This document shows positions 57,901 through 64,000 of a stretch of 64,000 bases of DNA, one piece after another. The stretch is taken from the NCBI GenBank assembly GCA_036971475.1, contig JBAIZL010000001.1, positions 281,930,425 to 281,994,424 of the forward strand, in the 5' to 3' direction. The stretch is from Prosapia bicincta (Eukaryota > Arthropoda > Insecta > Hemiptera > Cercopidae). Made by a program: the position numbers and the translations under genes. Position 1 is the first letter of the stretch, and each line of letters begins with the position of its first letter. The notes below the pieces were generated by a model. That model did not search any database and was not told the DNA's origin. It saw nothing but the letters and a program-made list of their open reading frames with translations.

Positions 57901-60900
57901 ATAGCAAGCCAAATAAAATCACTAACTGGAAAAACGGAGGATGAGATAAAACAAAATTAGAATACTTAGAAGAGCAAGACGTCTGCAAATATTAATATCG
58001 AGGAGCGCAATATCATGAGTGTGTATAGATGTGTATTGGCATTCTATGGCACCTATAGGCATCGATCCTTCCGTCGTAATATCATGAGCTGAAAGAACGG
58101 AGAGTGAGATAAAACAAGATTAGAATAAATAGAAAGAGCAAGCAGCCTGCAAACATGAATATCGAGGAGCGTAATATCATAAGCTGGAAGAACAGAAGAA
58201 GAGATAAAACAAGATTAGAATAAATAGAAAGAGCAAGCCGTTAGCGAACATGAATATCGAGGAGGACAATATCATGAGCGGGAATAACGAAGGAAGAGAT
58301 AAAACAAGATATGAATAAATAGAAAGAGCAAGCAGCCAGCAAACATGAATATCGAGGAGCGTAATATCATAAGCTGGAAGAACAGAAGAAGAGATAAAAC
58401 AAGATTAGAATAAATAGAAAGAGCAAGCCGTTAGCGAACATGAATATCGAGGAGGACAATATCATGAGCGGGAATAACGAAGGAAGAGATAAAACAAGAT
58501 ATGAATAAATAGAAAGAGCAAGCCGCCAGCAAACATGAATATTGAGGAGCTTATTAACATGAGCTGGAATAACGGAAGAAGAGATAAATCAAGATTAGAA
58601 TAAATAGAAAGAGCAAGCCGTTAGCGAACATGAATATCGAGGAGGACAATATCATGAGCGGGAATAACGAAGGAAGAGATAAAACAAGATATGAATAAAT
58701 AGAAAGAGCAAGCAGCCAGCAAACATGAATATTGAGGAGCTTAATAACATGAGCTGGAATAACGGAAGAAGAGATAAATCAAGATTAGAATGAATAGAAA
58801 AAGCAAGCCGTCAGCAAACATGAATATCTAGGAGCGTAATATCTTGAGCGGGAAGAACGTAGGAAGAGATAAATCAAGATTGGAAGAAGTAGAAAGAGCA
58901 AGCAGCCAGCAAACATGAATATCGAGGAGCGTATTGCCATGAGCGAGACGAGCGGAAGAAGAGATAAAAAAAGATTAGAATAAATAGAGAGAGCAAGCTG
59001 TCAGCAAACATGAATATCGAGGAGCGTAATAACATGAGGTGGAATAACGGAAGAAGAGATAAATCAAGATTAGAATAAATAGAAAGAGCAAGCCGTCAGA
59101 AAACATGAATATCGAGGAGCGTAATATCATGAGCGGGAATAACGAAGGAAGAGATAAAACAAGATATGAATAAATAGAAAGAGCAAGCAGCCAGCAAACA
59201 TGAATATTGAGGAGCTTAATACCATGAGCTGGAATAACGGAAGAAGAGATAAATCAAGATTGGAATAAATAGAGAGAGCAAGCTGTCAGCAAACATGAAT
59301 ATCTAGGAGCGTAATATCTTGAGCGGGAAGAACGGAGGAAGAGATAAATCAATATTAGAATAAACAGAAAAAGCAAGCCGTCAGCAAACATGAATATCGA
59401 GGAGCGTAATATCTTGAGCGGGAAGAACGGAGGAAGAGATAAATCAATATTAGAATAAACAGAAAAAGCAAGCCGTCAGCAAACATGAATATCGAGGAGC
59501 GTAATATCATGAGCGGGAATAACGAAGGAAGAGATAAAACAAGATATGAATAAATAGAAAGAGCAAGCAGCCAGCAAACATGAATATTGAGGAGCTTAAT
59601 ACCATGAGCTGGAATAACGGAAGAAGAGATAAATCAAGATTAGAATAAATAGAAAAAGCAAGCCGTCAGCAAACATGAATATCGAGGAGCTTAATATCTT
59701 GAGCGGGAAGAACGGAGGAAGAGATAAATCAAGATTGGAATAAGTAGAAAGAGCAAGCAGCCAGCAAACATGAATATCTAGGAGCGTAATATCTTGAGCG
59801 GGAAGAACGGAGGAAGAGATAAATCAAGATTAGAATAAATAGAAAAAGCAAGCCGTCAGCAAACATGAATATCGAGGAGCTTAATATCTTGAGCGGGAAG
59901 AACGGAGGAAGAGATAAATCAAGATTGGAATAAGTAGAAAGAGCAAGCAGCCAGCAAACATGAATATCTAGGAGCGTAATATCTTGAGCGGGAAGAACGG
60001 AGGAAGAGATAAATCAATATTAGAATAAACGGAAAAAGCAAGCCGTCAGCAAACATGAATATCGAGGAGCGTAATATCTTGAGCGGGAAGAACGGAGGAA
60101 GAGATAAATCAAGATTAGAATAAATAGAAAGAGCAAGCAGCCAGCAAACATGAATATTGAGGAGCTTAATAACATGAGGTGGAATAACGGAAGAAGAGAT
60201 AAATCAAGATTAGAATAAATAGAAAAAGCAAGCCGTCAGCAAACATGAATATCGAGGAGCTTAATATCTTGAGCGGGAAGAACGGAGGAAGAGATAAATC
60301 AAGATTGGAATAAGTAGAAAGAGCAAGCAGCCAGCAAACATGAATATCTAGGAGCGTAATATCTTGAGCGGGAAGAACGGAGGAAGAGATAAATCAATAT
60401 TAGAATAAACGGAAAAAGCAAGCCGTCAGCAAACATGAATATCGAGGAGCGTAATATCTTGAGCGGGAAGAACGGAGGAAGAGATAAATCAAGATTAGAA
60501 TAAATAGAAAAAGCAAGCCGTCAGCAAACATGAATATCGAGGAGCGTAATATCTTGAGCGGGAAGAACGGAGGAAGAGATAAATCAAGATTAGAATAAAT
60601 AGAAAAAGCAAGCCGTCAGAAAACATGAATATCTAGGAGCGTAATATCTTGAGGGGGAAGAACGGAGTAAGAGATAAATCAAGATTAGAATAAATAGAAA
60701 AAGCAAGCCGTCAGCAAACATGAATATCTAGGAGCGTAATATCTTGAGCGGGAAGAACGGAGTAAGAGATAAATCAAGATTAGAATAAATAGAAAAAGCA
60801 AGCCGTCAGCAAACATGAATATCTAGGAGCGTAATATCTTGAGCGGGAAGAACGGAGGAAGAGATAAATCAAGATTAGAATAAATAGAAAAAGCAAGCCG

Positions 60901-61162
60901 TCAGCAAACATGAATATCTAGGAGCGTAATATCTTGAGCGGGAAGAACGGAGGAAGAGATAAATCAAGATTAGAATAAATAGAAAAAGCAAGCCGTCAGC
61001 AAACATGAGTATCTAGGAGCGTAATATCTTGAGCGGGAAGAACGGAGGAAGAGATAAATCAAGATTAGAATAAATAGAAAAAGCAAGACGTCAGCAAACA
61101 TGAATATCGAGGAGCGTAATATCTTGAGCGGGAAGAACGGAGGAAGAGATTAAACAAGAATA
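57901..61162. repeat. 95-bp satellite array
   Basis: About 33 units with a 95-bp period (for example GGAGCG at 60,921 and 61,016). Landmarks: AAGATTAGAATAAATAGAAA, AGCAAGCCGTCAGCAAACAT, GAATATCGAGGAGCGTAATA, TGAGCGGGAAGAACGGAGGA, AGAGATAAATC. Left copies are more diverged and alternate in two types (CCAGCAAACATGAATATTGA with GAGCTTAATA, and GCCGTTAGCGAACAT with GAGGACAATA), giving a 190-bp dimer that recurs between 58,180 and 58,760. Copies from 60.5 to 61.16 kb are nearly identical monomers, so homogenisation is strongest at the right. Polypurine bias is marked on the plus strand. Confidence 0.95.
58020..58077. repeat. 58-bp insertion in a 95-bp satellite unit
   Basis: A non-satellite segment (TGTGTATAGATGTGTATTGG to CCTTCCGTCG) sits between two copies of the satellite word AATATCATGAG (58,009-58,019 and 58,078-58,088). 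The flanking duplication looks like a target-site duplication or a replication-slippage junction. Confidence 0.6.
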
Positions 61163-62564
61163 GCGGTCATGCGCCATTTTGAACAGTGTAGACGAACAGT
61201 ACTATGAGACCAACATGCTCGTCTGTCAGAGCTATTAGAAAATTATCAGTACTATTAGAAAATAAAGTGAAAATGTTCAGAGTGTTGATAGTAAATATCA
61301 ATCCATGCCTTTTAGGAGTTTAAACTGAGAAAGGGACACAAAGAAAAGATTCGATAGTAGAAATGAAGTGCTGAAGGAGATATAGCGTTTTAAAAATGCC
61401 ATAGTTTTGGTTTTTGCTATAACATTTCACACTACACGCTTTATTATGATTTATTTAAAGCTGTTACAAGTAAAATACCCGTTATTTGGAATTAGGTCGT
61501 TTGATTTGTAGTTTTGAAGGCAAAACGAGTTTCGGCAAAAGAAGAAACTGCCTGATTTAGAAGTTATTCATTAATCGATTCGCTCTACCGAACAGTTCCG
61601 CTCAACCGTCTCCCAATTTCCGTACAAAATCCTTGTTCTGCTTACGGAATGAAAACTGCGTTATGCTCTGTGTTGGGCGAGACGTGACGAAATTCTAAGA
61701 GGCTTTTTATATAGAAGACATCTGCTGTTTGAATAAAGTGTTTAGACGGATATCAGTTTAATTAGTTAGGAAGATTTGTTGAGATTCATTGTGTACTGTT
61801 CAGTCTACAAACATTTGTTGCATGTACTACAAACAAAGAGTCGGTTTTACTTTAACTTTTTCTATCTCAACTATCAAAGAAAGGAGGTGTTTTTATAGTT
61901 ATATAAATGAGAGTATTTATGTACGTTTAGGGGAAACTTTTTCCACAAAAGTTCGTTTCTTTGAGAATACAAAAAATGTATGTTTTTATTTTTAAACATA
62001 TTGCTGTTTTTTATATAATTTTGCTTTTATAATTTAATATAGATCGATCTAGATCCAAATGCTTTGATAATTTAAACTTCATTTACTTGATTGATTGGAT
62101 ATGTTGTGATAAAATTTCTTAATATGATAGTTTAAAATATTATAGATGTATCATGGGCTGTGTTATATGCTAATATACATGCTATAAGTATAAAAACGTA
62201 TAATCTGTTTACACTAAATTGGGCGATATTGGTTTGTTTATTTTATGCAGTGACTTTTTTTTGTAAATTGTTTGAAAGATAATACAATAGATACGTTTTT
62301 AGCCTCTGATGAGGAATTGAAACGCAGAGCAGTATTTTAAAGCGAATTAAAACCTCTTTTATATTTGCCATTTTTTGTAGTATTTTTGTTTTTCAAGTTA
62401 AATTGTAGCATATGAAACTGTATTTTTAATTTATTTATAAACTCTATCTAAGTTTAAATATAAATGGCACCAACAATTAGGGGTTTACTAATCTTCAATT
62501 ATGGATGAGAAATATCTTTGGAGAGGGCGTTTTAGTACATTATATAAATTGATTATGTTTTTGA
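61163..62564. other. No gene recognised; degenerate hammerhead-like core near 62.3 kb
   Basis: A 68-codon frame at 61,789-61,995 has no domain. At 62,305-62,322 CTGATGA is followed by GGAATT, GAAA and CGCA; stem II is missing, so this is at most a fossil of the family. Confidence 0.35.
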
Positions 62565-62949
62565 TACCTTCTATTAGCTCACACTCTCCTTATATATATA
62601 TATCTTGTTCAAAAGTTAATAAAATAGTTTTTATTCATCCACTCAAGTTCAAATACTGTTTCTAAAACTTGTAGTGGATGATTCTTAATGATAATACAGT
62701 TTTTCCAAATATTAAATTATTAATTTAATAATGAAATAATTTTACGTTTACATGGTGGAAATGAGGGCAAGGTATACGATATACTTATTTTGTTACATTT
62801 GCTTTAAAAGAAGTGTTAAATTATGATAAACACTGTGATTTTATGGTATAGCTGTTTTGACACATAGGTTATGTTACTTTATTTATATTAATTGCAATTA
62901 TATAAAGCAACTAAAATAAAATTTTTCTTTGTTGACCTTAGTAGGAATA
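62565..62949 (-). mobile_element. tRNA-headed SINE, copy D, central part replaced
   Basis: Read on minus from 62,949: TTCCTACTAAGGTCAACAAA and the AATTGCAATTAATATAAATA block match copies B and C. Then the T-rich and tRNA-like middle is missing or unrecognisable. The 3' part returns from about 62,740: AATATTTGGAAAAACTGTATTA, ATCCACTACAAGTTTT, GTATTTGAACTTGAGTGGATG, and GAGAGTGTGAGCTAATAG at the end. Confidence 0.6.
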
Positions 62950-63547
62950 AACGTAAATTTTGTTGTTGTTTATATTACTTGTTTTTATTTTTTTCGGTTT
63001 TTTTACTATAGATTGCTAAAAAAACCGAAATCGATTCTTTCTTGTTTGTTCTGTTCTTTTTTTAGATGCATTGTTGGAAACGTTTAAATAAACTGCTCTC
63101 GTTTCTCTTGCCTATCTCTATTAATTAATGTATGATAATTTATACAGGTTGCACAAATGTTTCGCAAGTTCACTACTGCTCTTTTCAAACAGTACATTCA
63201 CTTCAGCAGAGGAGAATGTGAAGTCCCCGTTGCCTGGCACTATCTATTTACTATGATGTTATGTTTTTACCTAGTCTTAATGAATAGTCTTTTCATTCAA
63301 ATACAACAGTCATGAACACTGTCTACGTCATGCAATGTTGCGTCATCCGTGGGTATAATTTAAAATAGACAACCCGTGAAGAATCATTGTTCCGTTTGGC
63401 TTTCTCACCGATGAGTCATTTTGCAATGAATGTTTTAGCGTGATCTCCGCCTCAAACATTTCAAAGTTTGGCAGAGCGATGAATGCATGAGCGGTATGTT
63501 CATATCTAATAATGCTCTGGAGTTACTATGCGCTGCAAGATTTATAT
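62950..63547. other. No gene recognised
   Basis: T-rich to 63.1 kb, then mixed. No frame of note. Confidence 0.45.
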
Positions 63548-63610
63548 CAGGGGCGCTCAACCCGCTGCCCGCAACTCTCAAATGTTGCTCTTGAATTTAG
63601 AGAAACGTAA
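63548..63610 (+). mobile_element. hAT-like transposon terminus
   Basis: CAGGGGCGCTCAACCCGCTG followed by CCCGCAACTC resembles the end of another hAT group (CAGGGGTGCTCAA-C--C-GCCCGC). Only this end was found; the other end may lie outside the window. Confidence 0.45.
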
Positions 63611-64000
63611 TACTTTTCCATGTGGAAAGGTATAAGCCAGCATAGGTACTAGCAGTATCTGGGACAGTATTCAAATGGAACTTATTGATCTGCAGCACAT
63701 GATTCGGTTCAAGTCAAAATTGTGGGAAGTTAAAATAATTGATTTATACAAATATTACTTACATCTGAAAATGGTTAATTTGCGAGAAGTATTTATAAAA
63801 ACTTCGTGTTTGTTCTGTATAGCACAGTACTTTTATTTGTGAGCGTGCTTTTTTAGTGAAAACTATCAAATCCAAAGCTCGTAGGTTCGCGCTTATCTGA
63901 CAGTCACTTGGTATCAACTTTGAAAATAGCAAATATACAGATAACTGTATGAAACAACCGTGGCGTAATTTTTAACATAGATAAATGAAACCTCTATACC
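63611..64000. other. No gene recognised
   Basis: May be internal sequence of the hAT-like element; no transposase frame is visible. Confidence 0.35.

Noticed and set aside
62305..62330. Functional hammerhead at CTGATGAGGAATTGAAACG
   Set aside because: Core and GAAA are present but only six bases separate them, so stem II cannot form.

Overview
This is a stretch of animal nuclear DNA, AT-rich and almost entirely repetitive. I see no complete protein-coding gene. The mobile-element mix (Penelope-like element with a GIY-YIG nuclease, Jockey/I-type LINEs, PIF/Harbinger, a FLYWCH element that looks like a MULE, hAT ends, a tRNA-headed SINE) fits an invertebrate, probably an arthropod. The species cannot be fixed from the sequence. 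No bacterial-style operons, rRNA genes or CRISPR arrays were seen.

Layout. 1-12.7 kb: a 36/33-bp minisatellite (1981-3825), the 3' end of a Jockey-type LINE (4.4-4.6 kb), and a Penelope-like cluster (5.9-9.9 kb) with three endonuclease fragments, several hammerhead-ribozyme-like motifs and many (TA)n tracts. A SINE copy follows at 11.4-12.1 kb. 12.7-35.07 kb: one uninterrupted 22.4-kb satellite with a 233-bp unit, about 96 copies, showing nested higher-order duplications. 35-50 kb: a second LINE 3' end, SINE copies at 37.6 and 45.2 kb, a hAT end, a second 36-bp minisatellite (43.2-44.8 kb), a perfect 207-bp palindrome carrying a ribozyme on each strand (44,973-45,179), and other inverted pairs. 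50-57.5 kb: a CA/CG/GA composite microsatellite, a candidate exon at 50.5 kb, a broken Harbinger transposase, a broken FLYWCH domain, a zero-length recursive-splice-like site at 54,734/54,735, a 440-bp tandem duplication and a minus-strand candidate exon at 57.2-57.4 kb. 57.9-61.16 kb: a 95-bp satellite. 62.5-63.6 kb: a SINE copy on the minus strand and a hAT-like end.

The most interesting signal is a set of hammerhead-like motifs sharing one grammar: CUGANGA, then one extra U, a stem-II hairpin, GAAA, a short self-complementary helix III (UGUACA, AGCU, CAUG, CG or CUAG), UH, then the 3' side of stem I. Sequence-unrelated stem-II families keep the same plan, and the best copies also pair in stem I. 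One copy lies 82 bp downstream of a Penelope GIY-YIG reading frame on the same strand. Several copies occur as outward-facing inverted pairs. Hammerhead ribozymes in Penelope-like elements are established knowledge; the extra U, the pairing habit and the perfect palindrome deserve a closer look.

If a host gene is present, the window is mostly intron or intergenic DNA. The candidate exon at 50,547-50,743 and the splice ratchet at 54,734 are both on the plus strand and could belong to one long-intron gene. That link is inference.
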